Source of the DNA: RBG-16-66-20 sp040752005
GTDB lineage: Bacteria > Pseudomonadota > Gammaproteobacteria > Burkholderiales > SG8-39
Direction: 5' to 3'
DNA length: 64,000 nucleotides
Assembly: GCA_040752005.1 (NCBI GenBank)
Contig: JBFMFX010000010.1
Span: 1-64,000 of the forward strand
Notes under the pieces: model-generated
Seen by the model: the letters and a program-made list of their open reading frames with translations, nothing else
The model's database searches: none
Told to the model about the DNA's origin: nothing
Position numbers and translations under genes: made by a program
Shown: piece by piece, positions 26,014-36,088 of the stretch
How positions within the stretch are numbered: position 1 is the first letter of the stretch
Layout of the letters: the number at the start of each line of letters is the position of its first letter

Positions 26014-27228
26014 ATGCACTTGCCCGACGCCTTGCCGCGCAACTTCGGCGAGCTCGCCTCCTTCCTGCGCGCGGTCTGGCGGCGTTTCGACGAGGACCGC
26101 TGCCTGCAGATCGCCGGCAGCCTCACCTACACCACGCTGCTTGCGCTCGTGCCTCTTGCCACCGTCGCGCTCGCGCTGGTCACCGCGTTTCCGGTCTTCG
26201 GACAGATTACGAGCGGCCTGGACGACTGGTTCGCCGAGAACGTGCTGCCGGAGGCGATCGCGGGCGCGATCACGAATTACCTCGCGCAGTTCACCGAGAA
26301 GGCGGCGCGGCTCACGGCGGTGGGCGTCGCCTTTCTCGCCGTCACCGCGCTGATGATGATGCTGACCATCGACCGCGCGCTCAACCGGATCTTCCGCGTC
26401 TCGCGCGAGCGCCCGGTTGCGCAGCGTCTGCTCACCTACTGGGCGGTGCTCACGCTCGGGCCTTTGCTCATGGGCGCGAGCATCAGCATGACGTCGTACG
26501 TGGTCTCGGCCTCCCTCGGCCTGGTCAAGGGGATGCCGATTCTCGGCGAGGCCGTACTGCGCACCGCGCCCGTGCTGCTGGAAATCGCCGCGATCACGCT
26601 GCTCTACCTCTGGGTGCCGAACCGCAAGCTGCGGCTGCGCCACGCGCTGATCGGCGGCGCGATCGCCGGCATCCTGTTCGAGCTGATGAAGCGGGGCTTC
26701 GCGCTCTACGTGGAGCGGTTCCCGACCTACGGCGCGGTGTACGGCGCGTTTGCCGCGGTGCCGCTGTTCCTGCTGTGGCTGTACCTATCCTGGGTCGCGG
26801 TCCTCGCCGGCGCGGTGATCACCGCCATGTTGCCTGGCTACCAGAGCCGCGACCGTCGCGGCGGCGTCGCCGGCCAGCAGTTCTACGACGCGCTCGCGGT
26901 GCTCGGCGAACTGGCGCGGGCGCAGCGCTCGGGCGAGACGCGCCCGCTGGCGCGCCTCGCGCGGCATCTGCAGCTCGCTCCGGAGCAGTGCGAGCGGCTG
27001 CTTGCGCGCATGGAGCAGGCGGGCTGGGTGGCGCAGTCGAGCGGCGAGCGCTGGCTGCTCGCGCGCGAAGCGGCCGCGCTCACGGTCGCCGACGTCTATC
27101 GCCTGTTCGTGCTCGACGAGCGCGCCGGCGACGAGGCGCTCGCAGCGCTCCTCGCCAGCCATCAGGCGGACGTGGCGCACCGCATGCAGGTACGTCTGAG
27201 CGAGCTGTACTGCGGAGGGGAAAAATGA
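26014..27228 (+). CDS. YihY/BrkB family inner-membrane protein with C-terminal winged-helix-like extension
   Basis: A 404-residue protein. Residues ~30-275 carry about six membrane helices with the YihY/BrkB features DEDRCLQIAGSLTYTTLLAL and YGAVYGAFAAVPLFLLWLYLSW. Residues ~285-404 form a cytoplasmic domain with a likely DNA- or ligand-binding helix-turn-helix-type layout (LQLAPEQCERLLARMEQAGW), as in the longer betaproteobacterial members. Often annotated RNase BN by mistake; true function unknown, perhaps transport. Its stop overlaps the pyrF start (ATGA). Confidence 0.88.
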   Translation: MHLPDALPRNFGELASFLRAVWRRFDEDRCLQIAGSLTYTTLLALVPLATVALALVTAFPVFGQITSGLDDWFAENVLPEAIAGAITNYLAQFTEKAARLTAVGVAFLAVTALMMMLTIDRALNRIFRVSRERPVAQRLLTYWAVLTLGPLLMGASISMTSYVVSASLGLVKGMPILGEAVLRTAPVLLEIAAITLLYLWVPNRKLRLRHALIGGAIAGILFELMKRGFALYVERFPTYGAVYGAFAAVPLFLLWLYLSWVAVLAGAVITAMLPGYQSRDRRGGVAGQQFYDALAVLGELARAQRSGETRPLARLARHLQLAPEQCERLLARMEQAGWVAQSSGERWLLAREAAALTVADVYRLFVLDERAGDEALAALLASHQADVAHRMQVRLSELYCGGEK

Positions 27229-27926
27229 GCATCGCGCGCCGCGAGCGTCTGATCGTCGCGCTCGACGTGCCGCGCGCCGCGCAGGCGCGCGCGCTCGTCG
27301 AGCGCCTCGGCGATGCCGCCTGTTTCTACAAGGTGGGGCTGGAGCTTTTCACCGCCGGCGGATATTGCGAGCTGATCGAATGGCTGGTTGCGCGCGGCGA
27401 CAAGGTGTTCGCCGATCTGAAGCTCTACGACATCCCGGAAACCGTGCGCCGCGCCACCGCGAATGTCGCGGCGAGCGGCGCGACCTTCCTCACCGTGCAC
27501 GGACATCGGTCGGTGATGGAGGCGGCGGTCTCGGCCAAGGGACCGTTGAAGATCCTCGCCGTGACGGTGCTGACCAGCTTCGACGCGCGCGATCTGGCTG
27601 AGATGCGCTCGGCGGCGACGGTCGAAGAGCTGGTGCTCGCGCGCGCGCGCGCCGCCGCCGAATGCGGCTGCGACGGGGTAATCGCCTCCGGGCGCGAAGC
27701 CGCGCTCGTCAAGGCCGAGTTCGGCGCCCGGCTGCTGGTGGTCACGCCCGGTATCCGTCCGGCGGGCGAGGGCGCCGGCGACCAGAAGCGGGCGGTCGGG
27801 CCCGAAGAAGCGCTGCGCGCCGGCGCCGACTACCTCGTGGTCGGCCGGCCGATCCGTGACGCCGCCGACCCGCGCGCCGCGGCGCTCGCCATCCAGCGCG
27901 CGATCGCCGCCGTTCATCCCGCATGA
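27225..27926 (+). CDS. pyrF: Orotidine 5'-phosphate decarboxylase
   Basis: Last step of UMP synthesis. The 233-residue TIM-barrel enzyme has the catalytic motif FADLKLYDIPETVRRA (about residues 61-76, the Asp-Lys-Asp set), a substrate phosphate-binding loop near the C-terminus (VVGRPIRDAADP), and the N-terminal LIVALDVP strand. Size fits the short bacterial type. ATG start overlaps the preceding stop and is preceded by GGAGGGG. Its own stop overlaps the start of the nucleoside transporter, linking pyrimidine synthesis and nucleoside uptake. Confidence 0.97.
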   Translation: MSIARRERLIVALDVPRAAQARALVERLGDAACFYKVGLELFTAGGYCELIEWLVARGDKVFADLKLYDIPETVRRATANVAASGATFLTVHGHRSVMEAAVSAKGPLKILAVTVLTSFDARDLAEMRSAATVEELVLARARAAAECGCDGVIASGREAALVKAEFGARLLVVTPGIRPAGEGAGDQKRAVGPEEALRAGADYLVVGRPIRDAADPRAAALAIQRAIAAVHPA

Positions 27927-29131
27927 CGCAGGCGCTCGTCGGCATCGCAGGGTTGCTGGCGCTCGCCTGGCTCGCGGCCGAGCGGCGGCGCGCGATCCCG
28001 TGGCGCGCGGTGATCGCCGGCCTGGCGCTCCAGTTCGCGCTCACCCTGGCGCTGCTCCGGCTGCCGGGAGCCAAGGCGGTGTTCTTGTGGCTGAACGACG
28101 CGCTGCTCGGGCTCGAAAAAGCGACGCAGGCGGGTACCGCGTTCGTGTTCGGCTACCTCGGCGGCGGACCGGCGCCGTTCGCGGTCGCCGACGCCGGCGC
28201 GACGTTCGTGCTCGCCTTTCGGGCGCTGCCGATCGTGCTGGTGATGAGCGCGCTCTCGGCGCTGCTTTTCTACCTGCGCGTGCTGCCGGCGATCGTGCGC
28301 GCGCTGTCGTGGCTGCTCGAGCGGGCGATGGGCGTGGGCGGCGTGGTGGGGCTTTCCACCGCCGCCAACGTCTTCGTCGGCATGGTCGAGGCGCCGCTCT
28401 TTGTCAAGCCGTGGCTTTCCCGCGTCTCGCGCGGAGAACTGTTCGCCATCATGACAGGCGGCATGGCCTCGATCGCCGGCACGGTGCTGTTTCTCTACGC
28501 CAGCCTGCTGAAGAACGTGCTGCCGGACGCGGTGGCGCACCTGCTGATCGCGTCCGTGCTCTCGGCGCCGGCGGCGCTGGTGATCGCCTTCATCATGGTG
28601 CCGCCCGCAGGCGCGCCCACCGGCGGCGCGATCGAGCTTGCCTCGCCGGACGCGAGCGCGATGGACGCGGTGACGCGCGGTGCGCTGGAAGGGGCGGAGC
28701 TGCTGCTCAACATCGTCGCGATGCTGGTGGTATTCGTCGCGCTGGTGACGCTCGCCAACCTCGTGCTCGCGCCGTATTCGCTGCAGCAGGCGCTCGGCTG
28801 GCTGCTCGCGCCGCTCGCCTGGCTCGCGGGCGTGCCGTGGCACGAGGCGCGCACCGGCGGCATGCTCCTTGGCACCAAGACCGTGCTCAACGAGCTGGTC
28901 GCCTACGTCGAGCTGGCGAAGGCCGAGGGGCTTTCCGAACGCTCGCGGTTGCTCCTCACCTACGCGCTCTGCGGCTTCGCCAACTTCGGCTCGCTCGGCA
29001 TCATGATCGGGGGGCTTGGCACGATGTGCCCGGAGCGGCGCGGCGAGATCGTGGCGCTCGGCATGAAGTCCATCGTCGCCGGCACCCTCGCCACCTGCCT
29101 GATCGCCGCGATGGTCGGGCTGGTCGTCTGA
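27923..29131 (+). CDS. Concentrative nucleoside transporter (CNT/NupC family)
   Basis: Na+- or H+-coupled nucleoside importer in the inner membrane. The 402 residues show about ten hydrophobic segments with CNT motifs: GLSTAANVFVGMVEAPLFVK (about 143-162, the substrate-binding hairpin with the conserved Glu), the GTKTVLNELVAYVE stretch (about 313-326) and CGFANFGSLGIMIGGLG (about 352-368). The start overlaps pyrF by ATGA, suggesting joint use in pyrimidine supply. The gene converges with the kinase gene across 12 bp. Confidence 0.93.
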   Translation: MTQALVGIAGLLALAWLAAERRRAIPWRAVIAGLALQFALTLALLRLPGAKAVFLWLNDALLGLEKATQAGTAFVFGYLGGGPAPFAVADAGATFVLAFRALPIVLVMSALSALLFYLRVLPAIVRALSWLLERAMGVGGVVGLSTAANVFVGMVEAPLFVKPWLSRVSRGELFAIMTGGMASIAGTVLFLYASLLKNVLPDAVAHLLIASVLSAPAALVIAFIMVPPAGAPTGGAIELASPDASAMDAVTRGALEGAELLLNIVAMLVVFVALVTLANLVLAPYSLQQALGWLLAPLAWLAGVPWHEARTGGMLLGTKTVLNELVAYVELAKAEGLSERSRLLLTYALCGFANFGSLGIMIGGLGTMCPERRGEIVALGMKSIVAGTLATCLIAAMVGLVV

Positions 29132-29143
29132 GACTACGCGCGA

Positions 29144-30643
29144 TCAGCGGCTGTGCGCGGTTGCTGCCGCGCGCAGCTCCTCGGCGAGGGCGTCGAATGC
29201 CTCGACGAGGTCGGCGGCGCGCTGCGGACGGTCCTCGCGGCGCTTCTCCAGGCAGGCGTGCACGATCAGCTCCAGCGCGCGCGGCACCGGCTGCGGCGCC
29301 GCCACGGACAGGAGCGGCGGCTCGTCGTGGAGGATCTGGCTGGTGAGCGCCAGGTCGTCGGCGCCGTCGAAGAGCTTGCGGCCGGTGAGCATGAAGAACG
29401 CCACCGCGCCGACGGCGTAGATGTCGGCGCGCGCGTCCACGTCCGCGGGATTGCGCAGGCGCTCCGGCGCCATGTAGAGCGGCGTACCGAGGATGTGAAG
29501 GCTGCGCGTGAGGTCGCGGCTGTGGGCGCCGGCCATGCTCTTCACCAGCCCGAAATCGAGCAGCTTGACCACTTCGGCACCGCCGGCGCGCCGGCACAGC
29601 ATGATGTTTTCCGGCTTCACGTCGCGGTGCACCAGTCCGGCCTCGTGCGCCGCGGCGAGTCCGGCGCACACCTCGCGCAGGATACGCACCGCGCGCGCGA
29701 CCGGAACCGGCCCGGCGCGCGCCACCTGCTCGCCGACATTGATGCCGTCCAGGTACTCCATCGCGTAATACAGCAGTCCGTCGGCCGTGCGGCCGTAGTC
29801 GTAGATCTCGACGATGTTCGGGTGCGCCAGGCGGCTGGCGAGCTGCACCTCGCGCTCGAAGCGCGCGATCATCTCGTCGGTGGCGCGCGCCGGCTTGAGC
29901 AGCTTCACTGCGCAGGGGCGCTTGAGCAGGTCGTGGCGCGCGAGGTAGACGCTCGCCGCGCCGCCTTCGCCGATCCGGCGTTCGAGCCGGTAGGCGCCGA
30001 GCTTGCGCTCGCCGCCCAGCTCGCCGCGTAGCCGCGCGAGCGAGATCGCCGAGGCGAGCGCGATCGCGACCGCGACCACCAGCGCCCCGAATACGATTCC
30101 GAATGCGAGCCGCAAGTAGCGCAACGGCTCGTAGGCCTGAGACTCCGGGATCTCCGCGGCGAGCGCAAGCCCGAGCTCGGGCAGCCAGCGCCAGGCGCCG
30201 ATCACCTCCTCGCCGCGGTGGTTGACATAGGGGTCGAGCAGCAGACCGCGCCGGCCGGACGTTTCCGTGGCGGTGGCGCCGGCGGCGACGCCTTCGGCAA
30301 GACGCGTGAGGGGGCGCCCTTCACCCGGTACGCGCAGCTCGAAGCTGCCGCGCATCCGCGCGCCGGGGGCGAGCAGACCGAGGTTCACCATTTCCTGCGC
30401 GAGCCGGCTTTCGGAGCGCATGACGCCGCGCGCGTCCACCGCGAAGAGTTCGCCGCGCTCGCCGATCGCGACTTCGCCGAGCGCCGCGAGCAGCGCATCC
30501 GGATCGCGCGAGTGGCGCAGCGCGCGCGCTTCGGCTTCCAGCTCTGCGGTGAGCGTGTTGGCGCGGATCTCGCGCAGCGACGATTCGACCGAGAAATACG
30601 TCCACAGGCCGAGCGCGATCAGGATCGCCGCCGCCGCCAGCAC
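29144..30643 (-). CDS. Receptor-type serine/threonine protein kinase with periplasmic sensor domain
   Basis: As called (499 residues): membrane helix at 2-19, a periplasmic Cache-like sensor (about 20-177), a second helix (178-202) and a cytoplasmic Hanks-type kinase (217-480) with GEGGAASVYLARH, the Lys of CAVKLL (247), HRDVKPEN, DFG and APE elements, so it should be active. The GTG at 30643 starts directly in the membrane helix. The frame stays open back to a CTG at 30739 that overlaps the moxR stop as CTGA and would add 32 residues, a more natural cytoplasmic N-terminus. The kinase may phosphorylate targets of the MoxR system beside it (inference). Confidence 0.9.
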   Translation of the reverse strand: MLAAAAILIALGLWTYFSVESSLREIRANTLTAELEAEARALRHSRDPDALLAALGEVAIGERGELFAVDARGVMRSESRLAQEMVNLGLLAPGARMRGSFELRVPGEGRPLTRLAEGVAAGATATETSGRRGLLLDPYVNHRGEEVIGAWRWLPELGLALAAEIPESQAYEPLRYLRLAFGIVFGALVVAVAIALASAISLARLRGELGGERKLGAYRLERRIGEGGAASVYLARHDLLKRPCAVKLLKPARATDEMIARFEREVQLASRLAHPNIVEIYDYGRTADGLLYYAMEYLDGINVGEQVARAGPVPVARAVRILREVCAGLAAAHEAGLVHRDVKPENIMLCRRAGGAEVVKLLDFGLVKSMAGAHSRDLTRSLHILGTPLYMAPERLRNPADVDARADIYAVGAVAFFMLTGRKLFDGADDLALTSQILHDEPPLLSVAAPQPVPRALELIVHACLEKRREDRPQRAADLVEAFDALAEELRAAATAHSR

Positions 30644-30735
30644 CAGCGCGATGCGGCCGGGTTGCGCGGTGAACCAGCCGCGCGCGCCGGCGAGCGGCTG
30701 GATCGTGCCGGAGGAAGGTGCGGTATCGGTGCCGG

Positions 30736-31677
<942 letters not shown>

Positions 31678-31715
31678 CGAGCCATTGTACTCGATGCGTT
31701 AATATTCAGGCGTTT

Positions 31716-32642
31716 ATGCCGATCGCGTTCATCACGCATCCCGACTGCCTGAAGCACGAAATGGGCCGCGGGCATCCCGAGCGGCCCGAGCGGCTGGGTG
31801 CGATCGAGGACCAGCTCATCGCCTCCGGGCTCGGGCAGAACCTGGAGCGCTTCGAGGCGCCGCTCGCCACCGACGAGCAGCTCGCGCGCGTGCATCCGCT
31901 CCAGTACGTACGCGCGATCCGCGCGGCGGCGCCGGCGTCGGGCCTCGTGCACCTGGATCCGGACACGGCGATGAACCCGCACAGCCTTCAGGCGGCGCTG
32001 CGCGCAGCCGGCGCGGCGGTGCTTGCCACGGACCTGGTGATGGGCGGCAAGGTTCGGGCCGCGTTCTGCGGCGTGCGCCCGCCGGGGCATCACGCCTGCC
32101 GCGCGCGGCCGATGGGCTTTTGCATCTTCAACAACGTCGCGGTCGCGGCGAGCCATGCGCTGGCGGCGCACGGCGTGCAGCGCGTCGCGATCGTGGACTT
32201 CGACGTGCACCACGGCAACGGCACCGAGGACATCTTCGCCGGCGATCCGCGCGTGCTCATGGTTTCCACCTTCCAGCACCCGTTCTATCCGTATTCGGGC
32301 ACCGAGAATCCGGCGGCCAACATGGTCAACGTGCCGCTCGCGGCCGGCGCCGGCTCGAAGCAGTTCCGCGAGGCGGTGACCGAGCGCTGGATCCCGGCGC
32401 TGGAGAAGTTCGAGCCGGAGCTGGTGCTCTTTTCGGCCGGATTCGATGCGCATGTCGAGGACGACATGGCGATGCTGCAGTTGCGCGACGACGATTACGC
32501 GTGGGTCACCGCGCAGGTCAAGGCCGTCGCCGACCGCACCGCCGCCGGCCGCATGGTTTCGGTGCTCGAAGGCGGCTACGCGCTCTCGGCGCTCGGCCGG
32601 AGCGCCGTGCAGCACATCCGGGTTCTGGCGGAGCTCGCCTAG
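31716..32642 (+). CDS. Histone deacetylase family protein
   Basis: Zn-dependent deacetylase of the class II/acetoin-utilisation type; bacterial members remove acetyl groups from polyamines or proteins. The 308 residues contain GVRPPGHHACRARPMGFCIFN (catalytic tandem His, about 121-141), DFDVHHGNGTEDIF with the zinc ligands Asp and His (about 162-175), and FSAGFDAHVEDDM with the third ligand. The start MPIAFITHPDCLKHEMG is typical. Convergent with mnmH, 9 bp between stops. Confidence 0.95.
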   Translation: MPIAFITHPDCLKHEMGRGHPERPERLGAIEDQLIASGLGQNLERFEAPLATDEQLARVHPLQYVRAIRAAAPASGLVHLDPDTAMNPHSLQAALRAAGAAVLATDLVMGGKVRAAFCGVRPPGHHACRARPMGFCIFNNVAVAASHALAAHGVQRVAIVDFDVHHGNGTEDIFAGDPRVLMVSTFQHPFYPYSGTENPAANMVNVPLAAGAGSKQFREAVTERWIPALEKFEPELVLFSAGFDAHVEDDMAMLQLRDDDYAWVTAQVKAVADRTAAGRMVSVLEGGYALSALGRSAVQHIRVLAELA

Positions 32643-32651
32643 CGGCCTGAC

Positions 32652-33731
32652 TCAGGCCGCGACCGGCTGGCTTTCCTCGCGCGCGAGTTCCAGCGCCGCC
32701 GCCTCGAACGCCGCCGCATCGGCCGACGCGATCGCGATGCGCTGCGCATGCGCCAGGCGCGCGAAATTCGCCTGCGACGAGCGCCGGTAGGCCGGGTCGT
32801 AATGCTCTTCGAGCAGCCGCGCGATCAGGGCCGGCCACTCGCCGCGCTCGGCGAGCGCCTTCCACTCGGCGATTCGCGCGCGGCCATGCAGCGGTACCAG
32901 GCAATCGAGCTGCGCCGCGAGCGATCCGGGATCCTCGAAGAAGTGGCGGTACTCGTCCATGAGCAGCGCGACGCGCGCAGGCGCGGAGGTTTCGAGCAGC
33001 ACGCAATCGGAGGCGCGCATGCGCGCGATCAGCGCCTCGGGCACCTGCACCCGGCCGATTCTGCGGCTCTCGGCCTCGACGAACACCGGCCGCGCCGGAT
33101 CGAGCCGCTCCAGCTCGACGAGCAGCCGGGTCTCGAACATTTTCTGCGACGGCTGCGGCCGCTCGGGCAGGTCGCCGAGCACCGAGCCGCGGTGCGCGGC
33201 GAGATCCTCCAGATCGAGCACCTGCGCGCCGGCGCGGGCGAGGGCCTGCAGCAGCCGGCTCTTGCCGCTTCCGGTCATGCCGTGCACGACGCGAAAGGAG
33301 AAACTGCGCGGCAGCGCCGCGAGCCGCGCGACGACGTGGCGCCGCCAGGCCCGGTAGCCGCCTTCGAGCGTCTTCGCGTCCCAGCCGATCTCGCGCAGCA
33401 CGTGCGCCATCGCGGCCGAGCGTTTGCCGCCGCGCCAGCAATAGACGAGCGGCCGCCAGCCGCGCGGCATGGCGGCAAAGCGCGTCTGGAGGTGGCGGGC
33501 GATGTTGTTTGCGATCAGGGCCGCGCCCAGCTTTCGCGCCTCGAAGGGTGAGACCTGCTTGTAGAGCGTGCCGACGCGGGCGCGCTCCTCGTCATCCAGC
33601 ACCGGAACGTTCTCGGCGCCGGGCAGATGGTCCTCGGCGAACTCGGCGGGCGAGCGCACGTCGAGGATCGCGTCGAAGCCGGCGAGGCAGCCGGGTGCGA
33701 TCGCGATGGAGGCGTCGGAGCGCGGTTTCAT
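32652..33731 (-). CDS. mnmH: tRNA 2-selenouridine synthase
   Basis: Replaces sulfur of 2-thiouridine at the wobble position of some tRNAs by selenium, using selenophosphate from SelD. The 359 residues have an N-terminal rhodanese domain (DAILDVRSPAEFAEDHLPGA; catalytic Cys in VYCWRGGKRS near residue 97) and a C-terminal P-loop domain (VHGMTGSGKSRLLQALARAG, about 145-165). I choose the ATG at 33731 (MKPRSDASIAI) over one at 33752 that would overlap the start codon of divergent selD. Confidence 0.94.
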   Translation of the reverse strand: MKPRSDASIAIAPGCLAGFDAILDVRSPAEFAEDHLPGAENVPVLDDEERARVGTLYKQVSPFEARKLGAALIANNIARHLQTRFAAMPRGWRPLVYCWRGGKRSAAMAHVLREIGWDAKTLEGGYRAWRRHVVARLAALPRSFSFRVVHGMTGSGKSRLLQALARAGAQVLDLEDLAAHRGSVLGDLPERPQPSQKMFETRLLVELERLDPARPVFVEAESRRIGRVQVPEALIARMRASDCVLLETSAPARVALLMDEYRHFFEDPGSLAAQLDCLVPLHGRARIAEWKALAERGEWPALIARLLEEHYDPAYRRSSQANFARLAHAQRIAIASADAAAFEAAALELAREESQPVAA

Positions 33732-33750
33732 CGAGTAGGATTCTACGGCC

Positions 33751-34803
33751 ATGAGCACGCTTTCCGAGGTGCGGCTGACCGCGCTTTCCCACGGCGGCGG
33801 CTGCGGATGCAAGATCGCTCCGGCGGTGCTCGCCGAGCTGCTCGCGGCAGCGCCGGCGGCGGGCGTGCCGAAGGAACTGCTCGTCGGGACGGCGAGCGCG
33901 GACGACGCCGCGGTGTACCGCCTGAACGACGAGCAGGCGCTGGTCGCCACCACCGATTTCTTCACCCCCATCGTGGACGATCCGTACGACTTCGGCCGCA
34001 TCGCTGCGGCGAACGCGCTCTCGGACGTGTACGCGATGGGCGGGCGGCCGATCTTGGCGCTCGCGATCGTCGGCATGCCGCTCGCGAAGCTTCCGCTCGC
34101 CGTCATCCGCAGGATCCTGGAAGGCGGCGAGGCGGTGTGCGCGCAGGCCGGCGTCCCGGTGGCCGGCGGCCATTCCATTGACTCGGCCGAGCCGATCTAC
34201 GGTCTTGCCGCGCTCGGCCTGGTCCATCCCGCAAGAGTGAAGCGCAACAGCACGGCGCGCGCCGGCGATGCTCTCGTGCTCGGCAAACCGCTGGGCGTCG
34301 GCGTGCTTGCCGCAGCCCTAAAGAAGGGCGCGCTCGACCCTGCGGGCTACGCCGCGCTGGTCGCGACGACGACAAAGCTCAACGCGACCGGGGCGGCGCT
34401 CGGGGCAATGGATGGCGTGCACGCGATGACCGACGTCACCGGCTTCGGGCTGGCCGGTCACCTCTTGGAGATGTGCCGCGGCTCCGGGGTCGCGGCCCAG
34501 ATCGGCTTTGCGGAACTGCCCGTGCTCGAGGAGGCGGTGCCGCTCGCCCGCTCGGGCGTCGCGACCGGCGCCTCGGAGCGCAACTGGGCGAGCTACGGCG
34601 CCGAAGTGGACCTGCCTGCCGGATTCGAGCGCTGGCAGCGCGACTTGCTGACCGATCCGCAGACGAGCGGCGGGCTGCTCGTCGCCTGCGCGCCCGCGGC
34701 GGCGAGCGAGGTGCTCGCCGAATTTCGGCGTGGCGGGTTCGAGCGTGCGCGGGTCATCGGCCGTCTTTGCGCGGGGACGCCGCGGCTCGTCGTGCGCGCA
34801 TAG
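33751..34803 (+). CDS. selD: Selenide, water dikinase (selenophosphate synthetase)
   Basis: Makes selenophosphate from selenide and ATP, the selenium donor for selenouridine and selenocysteine. The 350 residues carry the active-site loop SHGGGCGCK near residues 13-21 with catalytic Cys and Lys (Cys, not selenocysteine), then the ATP/metal-binding DDAAVYRLND and TDFFTPIVDDPYDFGRIAA stretches and the AIR-synthase-like C-terminal domain (MTDVTGFGLAGH). An AGTAGGA sequence is about 9 nt before the ATG. Divergent from its user mnmH. Confidence 0.96.
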   Translation: MSTLSEVRLTALSHGGGCGCKIAPAVLAELLAAAPAAGVPKELLVGTASADDAAVYRLNDEQALVATTDFFTPIVDDPYDFGRIAAANALSDVYAMGGRPILALAIVGMPLAKLPLAVIRRILEGGEAVCAQAGVPVAGGHSIDSAEPIYGLAALGLVHPARVKRNSTARAGDALVLGKPLGVGVLAAALKKGALDPAGYAALVATTTKLNATGAALGAMDGVHAMTDVTGFGLAGHLLEMCRGSGVAAQIGFAELPVLEEAVPLARSGVATGASERNWASYGAEVDLPAGFERWQRDLLTDPQTSGGLLVACAPAAASEVLAEFRRGGFERARVIGRLCAGTPRLVVRA

Positions 34804-34812
34804 CGCACGGCG

Positions 34813-35412
34813 CTACCGCCTGCGCAGCAGCGGGCGCAGGGCCTTCATCACGTTGTCGGCGATGAGCGGCTGCGCGGCGTCGTTCGGATGGATGCGGTCG
34901 GGCTGAAAGAGGTCCTCGCGCTCGCCGAAGCCCTCGAACAGAAACGGCAGCAGCGCCGCGCGCCGCTCCTTCGCCACCTCCGTGAAGGCGGCCTCGAACG
35001 CGCGCGTGTACTCCGGCCCGTAGTTCGGCGGAAGGCGCATGCCGACAAGGAGCACCCGCGCGCCCGCGCGCTGCGCCGCCTCGACCATGGCGGCGAGGTT
35101 GCGCTTCATCTGCGCGACCGGCAGCCCGCGCAGGCCGTCGTTGCCGCCGAGCGCGAGAACCACGATCGCCGGGCGGTGCGCCTGGAGCATCTTCGGCAGC
35201 CGCGCCAGGCCCCCGGCGGTGGTCTCCCCCGAGATGCTGGCGTTGACGACGATATAATCCCGCTGCTCGCGCTTGAGCTGTCCGGCGAGGAGCGCCACCC
35301 AGCCGCGCTGCTCGGCGATCCCGTAGGCCGCCGACACGCTGTCCCCGAAGACGAGGATCGTCTGTGCCGCCTGTGCCAGCCCGCACATGAAGATGGACGC
35401 GACCCAGACCAT
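34813..35412 (-). CDS. tesA: Arylesterase / acyl-CoA thioesterase I-like SGNH hydrolase
   Basis: Periplasmic multifunctional esterase, thioesterase and lysophospholipase of the TesA type. The 199 residues start with a short signal peptide (MVWVASIFMCGLAQAAQ), then block I FGDSVSAAYG with the nucleophilic Ser (the GDSL motif is GDSV here), block III GGNDGLRG, and block V DRIHPN with the catalytic Asp and His. Divergent from ybbA, as tesA is in E. coli. The two annotated starts overlap by 26 bp, so one or both may really start later; for ybbA a GTG at 35429 is available. Confidence 0.9.
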   Translation of the reverse strand: MVWVASIFMCGLAQAAQTILVFGDSVSAAYGIAEQRGWVALLAGQLKREQRDYIVVNASISGETTAGGLARLPKMLQAHRPAIVVLALGGNDGLRGLPVAQMKRNLAAMVEAAQRAGARVLLVGMRLPPNYGPEYTRAFEAAFTEVAKERRAALLPFLFEGFGEREDLFQPDRIHPNDAAQPLIADNVMKALRPLLRRR

Positions 35413-36088
35413 CGCCGGGGCAAGAACGGTGCTGCGCGCGCGCGGCATCGGCAAGACGGTCAAATCGGGCGGTGACGACCTCGTCATTCTGCGCGAAATT
35501 TCTCTGGAGGTCAGCGCCGGCGAGGCGGTGGCGATCGTCGGCGCCTCGGGCTCCGGAAAATCCACGCTGCTCGCGATCCTCGCCGGACTGGACGTGCCGA
35601 CGTCGGGAACGGTCGAATTGGACGGCACGGATCTGTTCGCGCTCGACGAGGACGCGCGCGCGCTGCTGCGCGCGCGCTCGATCGGCTTCGTGTTCCAGTC
35701 GTTCCAGCTGCTGCCCGCGCTCACGGCGCTGGAGAACGTGATGCTGCCGCTGGAGCTCGCCGGCCGCGCCGATGCGCAAGCCGAGGCGCGCGCGATGCTC
35801 GCGCGCGTCGGCCTGGCCGAGCGCCTCGGGCACTACCCCCGCCACCTTTCCGGCGGCGAGCAGCAGCGCGTCGCGCTCGCGCGCGCCTTCGTCATGCGCC
35901 CGAAGCTGCTCCTTGCCGACGAGCCCACCGGGAGCCTCGACACCGAGTCCGGCGCGGCGGTGATCGAGCTGCTGTTCGAGCTGAACCGCGGCTACGGCGC
36001 GACGCTCGTCATGGTGACGCACGACGAGCAGCTCGCGGCGCGCTGCACGCGCATCGTGCGCCTCGCCGCCGGCCGCATCGTTCCATGA
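35387..36088 (+). CDS. ybbA: ABC transporter ATP-binding protein (YbbA/LolD-like)
   Basis: ATPase of an ABC3-type (MacB/LolD-like) complex with the next gene. The 233 residues have Walker A IVGASGSGKSTLLAILAGLD (about 46-65), Q-loop FVFQSFQLLPALTALEN, the signature LSGGEQQRVALARA (about 149-162), Walker B KLLLADEPTGSLD, and the H-loop MVTHD. tesA-ybbA-ybbP is a conserved cluster, possibly for moving lipids or lipoproteins. A GTG at 35429 is an alternative start that would avoid the overlap with tesA. Confidence 0.93.
   Translation: MKMDATQTIAGARTVLRARGIGKTVKSGGDDLVILREISLEVSAGEAVAIVGASGSGKSTLLAILAGLDVPTSGTVELDGTDLFALDEDARALLRARSIGFVFQSFQLLPALTALENVMLPLELAGRADAQAEARAMLARVGLAERLGHYPRHLSGGEQQRVALARAFVMRPKLLLADEPTGSLDTESGAAVIELLFELNRGYGATLVMVTHDEQLAARCTRIVRLAAGRIVP

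Noticed and set aside
33781..33816. Selenocysteine in the SelD active-site loop
   Set aside because: The codons read Cys (TGC) at both loop positions and no in-frame TGA is present.
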